Source of the DNA: Ideonella alba
GTDB taxonomy: Bacteria; Pseudomonadota; Gammaproteobacteria; Burkholderiales; Burkholderiaceae_C
DNA length: 64,000 bases
Direction: 5' to 3'
Assembly: GCF_018069875.1 (NCBI RefSeq)
Contig: NZ_JAGQDF010000015.1
Coordinates: 62,001 to 126,000, forward strand
Under the pieces are notes generated by a model, which did not search any database, was not told the origin of the DNA, and saw only the letters and a list, made by a program, of their open reading frames with translations. A program made the translations under genes and the position numbers. This document shows positions 1-9,026 of the stretch, one piece after another (positions within the stretch are counted from its first letter, which is position 1; every line of letters begins with the position of its first letter).

Positions 1-496
1 GGCCGAACAGCGAACCGGCCAGGATGCGGTCCTTGTCGAGCAGCATGGTGGGCACGTCGCCGAAGTTGGCTTCAGGGTGCGGGGCGATCGGCGTCCAGAC
101 GTTGCGCAGCGTGTCGTACCACTCGCCGGTGTTGGTCCAGTTGGCGTCCAGGTTGGGACCGCTGTACTCGCCACCCAGCACCCAGACGTCGCCGCTGCGC
201 AGCACATGGCTGGCGAAGTACAGGCGATTGGTGCCCATGCCGGCCACGCGCGTCCAGCGGCCGTTGGCGTAGTTGCCGTTGGCGTCCGGGCTCAGCTTGA
301 GCCAGATGTTGCCGGGGCCGTCGTAGGAATGGGCCAGCACCGTGCCGTCGGTCAGCAGCAGCATGGTCTCCACGCTGTTGGGCGGCTTGCGCGCGACCGG
401 GGTCCAGCTGGCGGCGGCGGCGCTCAGCGGTGCGCAGGCCAGGCTGGCCAGCGTCAGCGCACAGGCCAGGGTCTTCGACGACTTCAATGCGGGCAT
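1..496 (-). CDS. Secreted kelch/galactose-oxidase-like protein (N-terminal part)
   Basis: The frame opens at ATG 496 after a good ribosome site (AAGGAGA) and runs off the left edge, so only about 165 residues are visible. It begins MPALKSSKTLACALTLASLA and reads as a Sec signal peptide ending near residue 27 (S-A-A-A-A). The mature part has spaced Trp/Gly motifs typical of kelch-type beta-propellers: a T-D-G-T-V-L-A-H-S blade start and a later S-G-D-V-W-V-L-G-G-E segment. The family includes galactose-oxidase-like and sialidase-like propellers. The enzymatic part, if any, lies outside the window, so no substrate can be named. It is transcribed divergently from the alpha/beta hydrolase gene. 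Confidence 0.72.
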   Translation of the reverse strand, partial: MPALKSSKTLACALTLASLACAPLSAAAASWTPVARKPPNSVETMLLLTDGTVLAHSYDGPGNIWLKLSPDANGNYANGRWTRVAGMGTNRLYFASHVLRSGDVWVLGGEYSGPNLDANWTNTGEWYDTLRNVWTPIAPHPEANFGDVPTMLLDKDRILAGSLFG

Positions 497-582
497 GGGT
501 CTGGGTCTCCTTGTGGGTCCCGAAGTGTCGCAAAGTGTTACCAAGCCCCGGACCCACCCCCCACGTTTCAGGTCGGACGGAT

Positions 583-598
583 GTCACACCCCTGTGAC
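583..598. promoter_or_regulatory. Inverted repeat between divergent genes, possible operator
   Basis: GTCACA-CCCC-TGTGAC is a perfect 6-bp inverted repeat with a 4-bp spacer. It lies in the 147-bp gap between the divergent kelch-like and hydrolase genes. It could bind a dimeric regulator that controls both genes, but no regulator gene is adjacent. The arms are the reverse arrangement of a CRP site (which is TGTGA-N6-TCACA), so it is not a CRP site as written. Confidence 0.3.
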
Positions 599-631
599 CA
601 GACGGGGACCGCGGCCGCCGGGCGCGGCTCC

Positions 632-637
632 TAGAAT
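632..637 (+). promoter_or_regulatory. Candidate -10 element placed for a leaderless hydrolase mRNA
   Basis: TAGAAT ends seven bases before the ATG at 644, so transcription would start at or next to the start codon. No Shine-Dalgarno sequence precedes that ATG, which agrees with a leaderless message. No convincing -35 hexamer is visible at 17 bp, so the call is tentative. Confidence 0.3.
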
Positions 638-643
638 CGCCGC

Positions 644-1594
644 ATGCTGTCCGTCCTGCTGCGCGCCTTCGGTATCCTGCTGATGCTGACCGCCGTGGCC
701 CTGCCGCTGGCGCGGGCGCCCGACCGCTCGCCGGAATCGCTGGTGGCCCGCTGGGCGCCACGGCCGTCCGAGCTGGTGGAGGTGGGTGGCCTGATGGTCC
801 ATCTGCGCGACGAGGGGCCGCGCAACGACCCCACCCCGCTGCTGTTCATCCACGGCCTGGGCTCCAGCCTGCACACCTGGGAAGGCTGGGCCAGCGCACT
901 GCGCGCGCAGCGCCGCGTGATCCGCTTCGATCTGCCCGGCGCCGGCCTGACCGGCCCCTTCCCCGAGCCCCAGCCCCAGGACTACCGCAGCGAAACCCTG
1001 GCCCGCTTCACGCTGCAACTGATGGACCAGCTGAAGCTGCGCCAGGTGGTGCTGGTGGGCCATTCGCTGGGCGGCGAGGTGGCCTGGCAACTGGCCAGCC
1101 GGGCCCCCGAACGCATCAGCCGCCTGGTGCTGCTGGACGCCACCGGCCTGGCGATCGAGCCGCTGGAAGTGCCCCCGGGCCTGCGCCTGGCCCGCGTGCC
1201 GGTGCTGGGCTGGCTGGGCCAGTCGCTGCTGCCGCGCGGCGTGGTCGAGGCCACCCTGGAAGCGGTCTACGCCGATCCGCGGCGCCTGACGCCGGAGGTG
1301 GTGGACCGCCATTTCGAGCTGCTGCTGCGCGACGGCAACCGCCAGGCCTTGCGGCAGACCCTGCTGCAGCAGCAGCCGGGGCGCGACGTCGAGCGTCTGG
1401 CCGGCCTGCGCCTGCCCACGCTGCTGCTGTGGGGCGAGAAGGACCGCGTGGTGCCGCCCGCCGCCGGCGCCGAGTTCGCCCGGCGCATTCCCGGCGCCCA
1501 GTTCCAGGTGCTGGCCGGCCTGGGCCATGCGCCCCAGGAAGAGCTGCCGGCGCGCAGCCTGGGCGCACTGCAGGCCTTTCTGCCGCCACGCTGA
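644..1594 (+). CDS. Alpha/beta hydrolase, membrane-anchored or exported
   Basis: The 316-residue protein has the alpha/beta-hydrolase layout. There is an oxyanion-hole H-G at residues 70-71 (F-I-H-G-L-G), a nucleophile elbow G-H-S-L-G-G with Ser141, an acidic residue Asp267 in W-G-E-K-D-R, and the catalytic His295 in G-L-G-H-A-P. A hydrophobic stretch at residues 4-23 looks like an uncleaved anchor or signal peptide, so the catalytic domain is probably periplasmic. The substrate is unknown; the family covers esterases, C-C hydrolases and haloperoxidase-like enzymes. It is transcribed in the same direction as the secretion operon beginning at 1714, 119 bp downstream, but nothing links it to secretion. 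Confidence 0.9.
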   Translation: MLSVLLRAFGILLMLTAVALPLARAPDRSPESLVARWAPRPSELVEVGGLMVHLRDEGPRNDPTPLLFIHGLGSSLHTWEGWASALRAQRRVIRFDLPGAGLTGPFPEPQPQDYRSETLARFTLQLMDQLKLRQVVLVGHSLGGEVAWQLASRAPERISRLVLLDATGLAIEPLEVPPGLRLARVPVLGWLGQSLLPRGVVEATLEAVYADPRRLTPEVVDRHFELLLRDGNRQALRQTLLQQQPGRDVERLAGLRLPTLLLWGEKDRVVPPAAGAEFARRIPGAQFQVLAGLGHAPQEELPARSLGALQAFLPPR

Positions 1595-1713
1595 GGCACA
1601 TCCCCCCGCGCCGCGGCTGGCGGATCTGCCCCGCCTTGGCCCGCCTATTCCGCCCCATGGCCCCGGGCCGCCCTGACTAGCATCGGCTGGAGACCCCATA
1701 CCGTGTCCCAGCC

Positions 1714-3606
1714 ATGTCCGCGACCACCCTTGCCGCCCCGCTGACCGCCCCCACCGGCGATCCCGCCAGCGCCCCCGTTGCCACCCCGGCGCAAGCCGAT
1801 CTGGCGCGCCTGCGCAGCGGCGCCTGTCCGCTGGCCGAGCTGCTGGACCGCACCGCCGCCTGGCAGGCCCGGGGCGACGACGACACCGCGATCCGCCTGT
1901 ACGCCGAGTGGCTGGCCCACACCGACTCCCCCTTCCGCCACGTGGCGCTGTTCAACCAGGGCACGCTGCTGGCCGCCCGCCAGCGCGATACCGAGGCCGA
2001 GGCCGCCTACCGCGAGGCCCTGGCCCTGCTGCCGGCCTTTTCCCAAGCCCGGCTGAACCTGGGCCACGCGCTGGAGCGCCGTGGCGACACCGACGGCGCC
2101 CTGGCCGAATGGGCCCGCGTGGTGGCCGACACCCGCCCCCTGCCCGACGACCCGCGCCCCGAGCAGCGCGAGCTGTGCCTGCACGCGCTGAACAATCTGG
2201 CCCGCCTGAACGAGCAGCTGCGCCGCTTCGACGTGGCCGAGGCACACATGGTCGACAGCCTCACGATCAAGCCCGACCAGTTCGACGTCATCCAGCACTA
2301 CGTGCACATCCGCCAGAAGCAGTGCGAGTGGCCGCTGTACCGCACCGTGGGCGAGGTCACCCCCAACCAACTGCTGATGGGCACCTCGGCGCTGGCCATG
2401 CTCAGCGTCAGCGACGACCCCGCGCGCCAGCTGATGGCCGCACTGCGCTTCGTGCAGGAGAAGCTGCCCAGGACCAACCACCCGCCGCTGCACACCAGCG
2501 GCCCGCGGCGCGAGGGCCGCATCCGCATCGGCTACCTGTCGGGCGACCTGGCGATGCACGCGGTGGGCCTGCTCACCGCCGAGCTCTTCGAGCTGCACGA
2601 CCGCAGCCGCTTCGAGACCTTTGCCTTCTGCTGGAGCCGCGAAGACGGCAGCCCGCTGCGCGAGCGGCTGCTGAAGTCTTTCGAGCACGTCTACCGCATT
2701 GGCCAGATGGACGACACGCTGGCCGCGCGGCTGATCGCCGGCCTGGGCATCGACGTGCTGATCGACCTGCAGGGCCTGACCAATGGCGCGCGGCCCGCCA
2801 TCCTGGCACTGCGCCCGGCGCCGGTGCAGGTGAGCTACCTGGGCTTTCCGGGCACCTGCGCCATCCCCGGCGTGGACTGGATCGTCGCCGACCGCTTCGT
2901 CATGCCCGAGGCCCTGCTGCCCTTCCACACCGAGCGGCCGATCTACCTGCCGGTGTGCTACCAGGTCAGTGACCGCCAGCGCCCGGTGGGCGCGCTGCCC
3001 ACGCGGGCCCAGTACGGCCTGCCCGAGGACGGCTTCGTCTACTGCAGCTTCAACAACAACTTCAAGTTCACCGAAGAGGTCTTCGACAGCTGGATGCGCG
3101 TGCTGGCCGCGGTGCCCGGCAGCGTGCTGTGGCTGCTGGCCGACAACGACTGGACCCGCGCCAACCTGCTGGCCCGCGCTGCGCAGCACGGCATTGCCGA
3201 GCAGCGCCTGGTGTTTGCGCCGCGCGTGGCGCCGCCCGACTACCTGGCCCGCTTCGCGCTGGCCGACCTGATGCTCGACACCTTCCCCTACAACGCCGGC
3301 ACCACCGCCAGCGATGCGCTGTGGATGGGCTTGCCCATCGTCACGCTGGCCGGGCGCAGCTACATCTCGCGCATGGCCGGCAGCCTGCTCACCGCGGTGG
3401 GCCTGCCCGAGCTGATCACCGAGACCCTGCCCGACTACGAGCGCCTGGCCGTCGCCATCGGCCGCTCGCCCGGCCGTGCCCGCTCGTACCGCCGCTACCT
3501 GGAGCGCGACGGCCGCCAGTCGCCGCTGTTCGACATGCCCGCCCGTGTGCGCGAGCTCGAAGACGCGCTGGCCGCCCTGGCGCTGAAGGCGCGCCAACCC
3601 GAATGA
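1714..3606 (+). CDS. TPR-containing O-GlcNAc-transferase-like glycosyltransferase (GT41)
   Basis: The 630-residue protein has TPR-like helical repeats over about residues 55-200 and a GT41 (OGT/SPINDLY) catalytic region from about residue 268. The visible GT41 signatures are G-Y-L-S-G-D-L-A-M-H with His282, D-L-Q-G-L-T-N (351-357), S-Y-L-G-F-P-G-T (374-381), F-N-N-N-F-K with Lys451, and L-D-T-F-P-Y-N-A-G-T-T-A-S-D (521-534). Enzymes of this family transfer a nucleotide sugar to Ser/Thr (O-GlcNAc type) in the cytoplasm. It is the first gene of the type I secretion operon, with 13 bp between its stop and the exporter ATPase. That position suggests it modifies the exported substrate before secretion, the giant Ser/Thr-bearing octad protein at 13078-24114 being the obvious candidate. 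The link is inferred from context. Confidence 0.9.
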   Translation: MSATTLAAPLTAPTGDPASAPVATPAQADLARLRSGACPLAELLDRTAAWQARGDDDTAIRLYAEWLAHTDSPFRHVALFNQGTLLAARQRDTEAEAAYREALALLPAFSQARLNLGHALERRGDTDGALAEWARVVADTRPLPDDPRPEQRELCLHALNNLARLNEQLRRFDVAEAHMVDSLTIKPDQFDVIQHYVHIRQKQCEWPLYRTVGEVTPNQLLMGTSALAMLSVSDDPARQLMAALRFVQEKLPRTNHPPLHTSGPRREGRIRIGYLSGDLAMHAVGLLTAELFELHDRSRFETFAFCWSREDGSPLRERLLKSFEHVYRIGQMDDTLAARLIAGLGIDVLIDLQGLTNGARPAILALRPAPVQVSYLGFPGTCAIPGVDWIVADRFVMPEALLPFHTERPIYLPVCYQVSDRQRPVGALPTRAQYGLPEDGFVYCSFNNNFKFTEEVFDSWMRVLAAVPGSVLWLLADNDWTRANLLARAAQHGIAEQRLVFAPRVAPPDYLARFALADLMLDTFPYNAGTTASDALWMGLPIVTLAGRSYISRMAGSLLTAVGLPELITETLPDYERLAVAIGRSPGRARSYRRYLERDGRQSPLFDMPARVRELEDALAALALKARQPE

Positions 3607-3619
3607 ATCCGGCCACCGC

Positions 3620-5839
3620 GTGAGCACCGCCACCGCCGCCGCTGCCGCCACCGCCGCCCCGAAACGGGTGGCGATGGAGCACGACGCCCTGCTGCAATCG
3701 CTGGTCTGGCTGACCCGCCACCACGGCCGCGAGCGCTCGGCCAGCGCACTGCTGGTGGGCGTGCCGGTGGACGGCCACGCCCTCACGCCCGCGCAGGCAC
3801 TGCGCGCCCTCACCCAAGCGGGCTACCGCACCGGTCTGCTGCCGCGCCCGCTGGCCGACATCAGCCCGCTGCTGTTCCCGGTGGTGGCGCTGATGCGCGA
3901 CGACGACGCCTGCATCCTGCGCCGCCGCATCGAATCGCCGCAGCACGGTGGCCGCTCCTACGAGATCGTGCTGCCCGCCGCCGGCGGCGCCACGCTGATC
4001 GTCGGCGAGCAGGAGCTGTCGCAGGAATACCTGGGCCATGTGATCGCCGCCACGCCGCAGCTGCCGGTGGTGCACGACGAGGATGACAACGGCCTGCTGG
4101 GCCACGGCGGCCACTGGCTGTGGGGCACGCTGCGCCGCTTCGTGCCCTACTACCGCGCCGCCCTGCTGGCCGCGCTGATCAGCAACGTGATGATGCTGGT
4201 CACCGGCCTGGTCAGCTCAGTGGTGTTCGACAAGGTGATCCCGCAGCAGGCCTTCGTCACGCTGTGGACACTGGCCGCCGGTGCCGTGCTGGCGCTGGGG
4301 CTGGACCTGGCGGCGCGGCAGATCCGCGCTCACCTGATCGATGTGTCGGGCCGCAAGGCCGACCTGATCATCGGCTCGCTGCTGTTCCGCCAGACGCTGG
4401 GCGTGCGCATGGAGCACCGGCCGGTGTCCGCCGGCGCCTACGCCCACCACCTGGCGCAGATCGAAACCGTGCGTGACTTCTTCGCGTCGGCCACGCTGGC
4501 CACGCTGTCCGACCTGCCCTTCATCGCGCTGTTCATGGCGATGACCTTCATCGTCGGCGGCCCGCTGGGCTGGGTGCTGGCTGGCGCGGTGCCGCTGATC
4601 CTGGCCGTGGTGCTGGTGATGCAGGGCTCCTTGCGCCGCGCGATGAACTCGGGCCTGCGCCACCAGACCGACCTGCAGGGCGTGCTGGTGGAGGCCGTGG
4701 ACGGTCTGGAAGACCTGAAGGCCAGCGGCGCCCAGGGCCGCTTCCTGCGCCGCTACGAAGACGCCACCGCGCTGGCGGCTGAATCGGCGCTGCGCGCCCG
4801 CTCGGTCAGCGCCTGGAGCAACAACCTCAGCGGCAGCGCGCAGCAGCTGGTGACGCTGGTGATGCTGGTCTGGGGCGTCTACCTGATCCACGACGGCGTG
4901 ATCACCGCCGGTGCCTTGATCGGCGCGGTGATGTTCGCCGGCCGCGCGGTGGCGCCGCTGGGCAGCGTGATCGCGCTGGCCAACCGCTACCAGGGTGCGC
5001 GCGCCGCGATGACCGCGCTGGACCGTCTGATGCGCCTGCCGCTGGAGCGCGACGAGCAGCGTCAGTACGTGGTGCGCCCGCAGCTGCGCGGTGGCCTGGC
5101 ACTGCGCCAGGCCAGCTTTGCCTACCCGCCCACCGGCCAAGACCGGCCGCCCAAGGTGCTGTCGGACGTGACGCTGCAGTTCGCCCCGGGTGAGCGCGTG
5201 GCCATCCTGGGCCGCATCGGCTCGGGCAAGTCCACCGTGCTGCGTCTGCTGGCCGGTCTGTACCAGCCCACCGACGGCCGGGTGGAGGTGGACGGCATTG
5301 ATCTGCGCCAGATCGACCCGGTGGACTACCGCGACCAGATCGGCTTTGTCGCCCAGGACCCGCGCCTGTTTGCCGGCACGCTGCGCGACAACGTGCTGCT
5401 GGGCCGCTCGCATGCCGACAGCGTGCGCCTGCAGCAGGTGGCCGCGCTGACCGGCCTGGACCGCCTGGTGGCCAGCCACCCGCTGGGCTGGGACCTGCCA
5501 GTGGGCGAGCGCGGCGCACTGCTGTCGGGCGGCCAGCGCCAGCTGGTGGCGCTGGCGCGCTGCCTGATCACCACGCCGCGCATCCTGCTGATGGACGAGC
5601 CCACCAGCTCGATGGACGCGCAGTCTGAAGTGCAGTTCCTGCAGCGCCTGGCCGCCTCGGCCGGTGACCGCACGCTGCTGGTGGTGACCCACCGGCCGGC
5701 GGTGCTGGAGCTGGTGAACCGCATCATCGTGGTGGATGCCGGCCGCGTGGTGATGGACGGCCCGAAGGCCGCCGTGCTGGCCGCCTTGTCCGGCGCTGCC
5801 AAACCAGCCGCTGCGCCCGCCGCAGCCCCCGCGCGATGA
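3620..5839 (+). CDS. Type I secretion ABC exporter, permease-ATPase with C39-like domain (LapB/LssB type)
   Basis: The 739-residue protein has three parts. Residues about 20-150 are a C39-peptidase-like domain that lacks the catalytic Cys: the usual D-C-G-x-x-C region reads H-D-A-L-L-Q-S-L-V-W-L. Several hydrophobic helices follow between about 165 and 450. The C-terminal ATPase has Walker A G-R-I-G-S-G-K-S-T at 531-539, signature L-S-G-G-Q-R-Q near 635 and Walker B I-L-L-M-D-E-P. An inactive C39-like domain is the hallmark of exporters of RTX adhesins and toxins (HlyB, LapB): it binds the substrate without cleaving it. The start is GTG at 3620. The stop overlaps the ATG of the adaptor gene. 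Confidence 0.95.
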   Translation: MSTATAAAAATAAPKRVAMEHDALLQSLVWLTRHHGRERSASALLVGVPVDGHALTPAQALRALTQAGYRTGLLPRPLADISPLLFPVVALMRDDDACILRRRIESPQHGGRSYEIVLPAAGGATLIVGEQELSQEYLGHVIAATPQLPVVHDEDDNGLLGHGGHWLWGTLRRFVPYYRAALLAALISNVMMLVTGLVSSVVFDKVIPQQAFVTLWTLAAGAVLALGLDLAARQIRAHLIDVSGRKADLIIGSLLFRQTLGVRMEHRPVSAGAYAHHLAQIETVRDFFASATLATLSDLPFIALFMAMTFIVGGPLGWVLAGAVPLILAVVLVMQGSLRRAMNSGLRHQTDLQGVLVEAVDGLEDLKASGAQGRFLRRYEDATALAAESALRARSVSAWSNNLSGSAQQLVTLVMLVWGVYLIHDGVITAGALIGAVMFAGRAVAPLGSVIALANRYQGARAAMTALDRLMRLPLERDEQRQYVVRPQLRGGLALRQASFAYPPTGQDRPPKVLSDVTLQFAPGERVAILGRIGSGKSTVLRLLAGLYQPTDGRVEVDGIDLRQIDPVDYRDQIGFVAQDPRLFAGTLRDNVLLGRSHADSVRLQQVAALTGLDRLVASHPLGWDLPVGERGALLSGGQRQLVALARCLITTPRILLMDEPTSSMDAQSEVQFLQRLAASAGDRTLLVVTHRPAVLELVNRIIVVDAGRVVMDGPKAAVLAALSGAAKPAAAPAAAPAR

Positions 5840-7236
5840 AGCCGCCCGACACCCGCCGCTGGTTCTCGGCGCCGCCCGAGCGGCAGCCCTCGGCCACGGG
5901 CGCGCCGGTGACGCAGCCACCCACGCTGAAGCACACCCTGCCGCCTGAGCCCGCTGCTGCGCCCGCCCCGGAGCGCGCCAGCAAGCGCCTGCTGAACGCC
6001 GCCCAGGCCGCCTCCCCCCGCCCCACCCGCGCCGCGCTGCGCCCCGGCGACGAAGACTTCCTGCACGCCGTGCGCGCCGCCCAGCAGCTGGAGCCGCGCC
6101 GCGCGCCGCGCCTGGCGCTGTGGCTGATGGCGGTGGCCATCACGCTGGCCGCGCTGTGGGCCGCCACCACCCGCGTCGAGCAGATCACCCGCGCCGAAGG
6201 CCGCGTGATCCCCGAGACCCGCGAGCAGGTCATCTCCAGCCTGGAAGGCGGCCTGCTGGCCGAGCTGCTGGTGCGCGAGGGCGAAGCCGTGCGCGCCGGC
6301 CAGCCGCTGCTGCGCATCGACCCCACGCGCGCCGAATCGTCCCAGAACGAAGGCGCTGCGCGCCGCCTGGCGCTGCTGGCCACCACCGCCCGCCTGCAGG
6401 CCGAGGTGCAGGGCCGCGAACCCAGCTTCCCTGCTGAACTGAAGGACCAGCCCCGCCTGGTGGCCATGGAGACCGAGGCCTTCCAGGCCCGCCGCCGCCT
6501 GCTGGACGAAGCCGTGGGCGCCAACCGCCAGAGCATCGCGCTGGTGGGCAAGGAGCTGGCGGTGGCCGAGGACATGGCCCAGCGCGGCCTGATGTCCGAG
6601 GTGGAGGTGGTGCGCCTGCGCCGCCAGATCAACGACATGCAGCAGCAGATGCTGGAGCGCCGCAACCGCTTCCGCCAGGACGCCAGCACCGAGCTGCTGC
6701 GCGTGCAGGGCGAACTGGCCCAGCTGGACGAGCAGATGGTGGCGCGCGAGGACGCGGTGCGCCGCACCGTGGTGGCCTCCCCCGTGGACGGCCTGGTCAA
6801 GAACATCCGCCAGCACACGCTGGGCGGCGTGATCTCGCCCGGCGCACCCATCCTGGAGATCGTGCCGCGCAGCGAACACCTGCTGGTGGAGATGCGCCTG
6901 AAGCCCGCCGACGTGGGCTTCGTGCGCATCGGCCAGGCGGCCGAGGTGAAGCTGTCGGCCTACGACTACAACCTGTACGGCGGCCTGAGCGGCACCGTCG
7001 AATCGATCAGCCCCGACGCGCTGGGCGAGGCCGAGCGCCCGCCTAACGCGCCCGATGCCACCTGGTTCCGCGCCCTGGTGCGCATCCAGACCAACCACCT
7101 GCGCAGCGCCGACCAGGTGCTGCCGGTGATCCCCGGCATGACCGCCACGGTGGAGGTGAACACCGGCGAGCGCACCGTGCTGGAGTTCGTGCTGCGCCCC
7201 CTGCTCAAGGCCCGTGAGGCCTTCCGTGAACGATGA
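5836..7236 (+). CDS. HlyD-family type I secretion membrane-fusion adaptor
   Basis: The 466-residue protein is the periplasmic adaptor linking the inner-membrane exporter to the outer-membrane channel. It has a Pro/Ala-rich cytoplasmic N-terminus of about 90 residues, one membrane helix near 95-115 (L-A-L-W-L-M-A-V-A-I-T-L), a lipoyl-like half-motif R-V-I-P-E-T-R-E-Q-V-I-S-S-L-E-G-G, a coiled-coil region around 170-300, and the second half-motif A-S-P-V-D-G-L-V-K-N followed by beta-rich C-terminal segments. The cytoplasmic tail is longer than in typical HlyD and may carry recruitment information. The ATG overlaps the upstream stop (ATGA), so translation is probably coupled. Confidence 0.95.
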   Translation: MKPPDTRRWFSAPPERQPSATGAPVTQPPTLKHTLPPEPAAAPAPERASKRLLNAAQAASPRPTRAALRPGDEDFLHAVRAAQQLEPRRAPRLALWLMAVAITLAALWAATTRVEQITRAEGRVIPETREQVISSLEGGLLAELLVREGEAVRAGQPLLRIDPTRAESSQNEGAARRLALLATTARLQAEVQGREPSFPAELKDQPRLVAMETEAFQARRRLLDEAVGANRQSIALVGKELAVAEDMAQRGLMSEVEVVRLRRQINDMQQQMLERRNRFRQDASTELLRVQGELAQLDEQMVAREDAVRRTVVASPVDGLVKNIRQHTLGGVISPGAPILEIVPRSEHLLVEMRLKPADVGFVRIGQAAEVKLSAYDYNLYGGLSGTVESISPDALGEAERPPNAPDATWFRALVRIQTNHLRSADQVLPVIPGMTATVEVNTGERTVLEFVLRPLLKAREAFRER

Positions 7237-8543
7237 GACACGCCCACACGCTTTCGCTTGTTGCCAGCGTGCTGCTGGCGCTGCCCGCCCACGCCGAGCC
7301 CACCGGCTGCCAGCCCCCCACGGCCCTGGCCCAGCCGGCCGAGTCGCCGCCGCCGCGCCAGAGCCTGGTGCAGCTGCTGTCGCTGGCCGAGCAGCGCAGC
7401 CAGGCCATCGGCGCCGCCCGCCTGCTGACCGAGGCCGCGCAGAGCGACCTGCAGGAAACCCAGGCCGCCAAGCAGCCGCAGGCCTCGCTCAGCTGGATCG
7501 CCGGCGCCACCGGCAGCCGCAGCCAGCTGCTGCCCAGCCGCAGCGATGCGCTGAACCGCCCTTCCCTGCAGGTGGGCGCACCGCTGTGGGACGGCGGCCG
7601 CCAGCAGGCGCTGGAAGACTGGCGCGGCCAGCTGGCCGAAGCCGCCCGCCAGGGCCAGCTGAACGCCGCCGAGCAACTGCGCGTGCAGGTGGTCAACCTG
7701 GCGTTTGATCGCAGCCGCTACCGCCTGCAGGCGCAGGTGTGGCAGCAATACACCCATAAGGTCTGCACCCTGGTGCAGGCGCTGGAAGACATCGTCGCCC
7801 GCGACCGCGGCCGCGCCAGCGAACTGGTGCAGGCCCGCAAGCAACTGCAGCAGGTGCAGCTGTCACGCCAGCAGGCGCTGAGTGCCATGCAGCTGACCGA
7901 CACCCGCCTGCGCCGCTACGTGGGTGAATACCTGCCCGACGTGCCCAGCCTGGCCGCGCTGATGACCGAACTGCCCGAGCTGCCGCAACTGCACCAGCGC
8001 GCCACCGGCGCCGCCGAGGTGCTGCAACTGGAAGCCCAGCAGCACGCCGCCGAGCAACTGGCCAACGCCACCGCCGCCAGCCAGCGCCCGCAAGTGAGCT
8101 GGGCCGTGCAGGCCAGCCGCGACCTGGCCGGCGACCGCCAAAGCCAATGGCAAGCCGGCGTGACCCTGAGCCTGCCGCTCTACAACCCCGGCGCCGCCCC
8201 CGCCGAGCGCGCCGCCCGCCAACGCGCCGAAGCCGCCCGCCTGCAGCGCGAAGACACCCTGGCCACCCTGCTCAACCGCATCGACCAGGTCCACGGCCAG
8301 GCCGAAGCCGCCTTCACCCGCGCCCGCGACGTGGTGCAGGTCCTGCGCGACTCCGAACGCGTGCGCGACGACACCCTGCAGATGTGGCAACAACTGGGCC
8401 GCCGCTCCCTCTTCGACGTGATGTCGGCCGAGGGCGACCACTTCAACCTGCGCCTGGCCTACGTGGACGCGCTGCACGATGGGCAGCAGTCAGTGGCGCT
8501 GTTGTGGTCGTTGGCGGGTGGGGTGCAGCAGCCGCTGCGGTGA
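7233..8543 (+). CDS. TolC-family outer-membrane channel of the type I system
   Basis: The 436-residue protein has a clear signal peptide (MRHAHTLSLVASVLLALPAHA, cleaved near residue 21). Two long, Gln/Ala-rich alpha-helical halves follow, as in outer-membrane efflux proteins: residues about 45-230 and 240-430, with S-L-P-L-Y-N-P-G near the second strand pair. It completes the exporter-adaptor-channel set and starts by ATGA overlap with the adaptor gene. A 50-bp stretch of its second half (8050-8099) has a diverged copy at 9631-9680. It probably forms the trimeric channel for the substrate exported by the 3620 gene product. Confidence 0.93.
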   Translation: MRHAHTLSLVASVLLALPAHAEPTGCQPPTALAQPAESPPPRQSLVQLLSLAEQRSQAIGAARLLTEAAQSDLQETQAAKQPQASLSWIAGATGSRSQLLPSRSDALNRPSLQVGAPLWDGGRQQALEDWRGQLAEAARQGQLNAAEQLRVQVVNLAFDRSRYRLQAQVWQQYTHKVCTLVQALEDIVARDRGRASELVQARKQLQQVQLSRQQALSAMQLTDTRLRRYVGEYLPDVPSLAALMTELPELPQLHQRATGAAEVLQLEAQQHAAEQLANATAASQRPQVSWAVQASRDLAGDRQSQWQAGVTLSLPLYNPGAAPAERAARQRAEAARLQREDTLATLLNRIDQVHGQAEAAFTRARDVVQVLRDSERVRDDTLQMWQQLGRRSLFDVMSAEGDHFNLRLAYVDALHDGQQSVALLWSLAGGVQQPLR

Positions 8544-8609
8544 GCGCGGCGGGCTTGACGACAAGGTCCTTCCAGCCCAGTCGCGCGAGGCCGACTTGGC
8601 CCCGATTGG

Positions 8610-9026
8610 CTACCGGGTCCAGTTCTCGACACGCAGCCCCTTGACGCGCCCGAAGTCCTTGACGTTGTTCGTCACCACGGTCGCGCCCAAGGCCCGCGCA
8701 TGCGCCGCGATCATCAGGTCTGCGGCGCCCAGCTGCGCGCCGCGACGCTTCAGGTCAGCGCGGATCTCTGCATAGTGGGGCGCCGCCTCCTGCGGCCAGT
8801 CCAGCACCGCCAGGTGCAGGGCCAGGCTGTCCAGCACCTGCTGGTTCTGCTTGCGCTTGGCCGCGGCCGAGGCCTGCACACCGTAGCTCAACTCGGCAAA
8901 TGTCACCGCTGACATCAGCTGCTGCTGCAGCGGCACCGACTGCACCTTGTCCGCCAACACCGCCGACTCGCCACGCATCAGGAAGATGCAGGTGTCGGTG
9001 TCCAGCATGTACAGCGGCAACGTCAA
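8610..9026 (-). CDS. vapC: VapC-like PIN-domain toxin ribonuclease
   Basis: The 138-residue PIN-domain protein has the expected acidic cluster: Asp near residue 9 (M-L-D-T-D-T-C), Glu in V-T-F-A-E-L-S-Y-G, Asp in A-A-D-L-M-I-A-A-H and the T-N-N-x-x-D-F motif. VapC toxins are Mg-dependent RNases that often cut initiator tRNA or rRNA loops; the target here is unknown. The ATG overlaps the antitoxin stop by 4 bp, the usual operon order antitoxin-toxin. The gene points towards tolC and ends 66 bp from it. Confidence 0.93.
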   Translation of the reverse strand: MTLPLYMLDTDTCIFLMRGESAVLADKVQSVPLQQQLMSAVTFAELSYGVQASAAAKRKQNQQVLDSLALHLAVLDWPQEAAPHYAEIRADLKRRGAQLGAADLMIAAHARALGATVVTNNVKDFGRVKGLRVENWTR

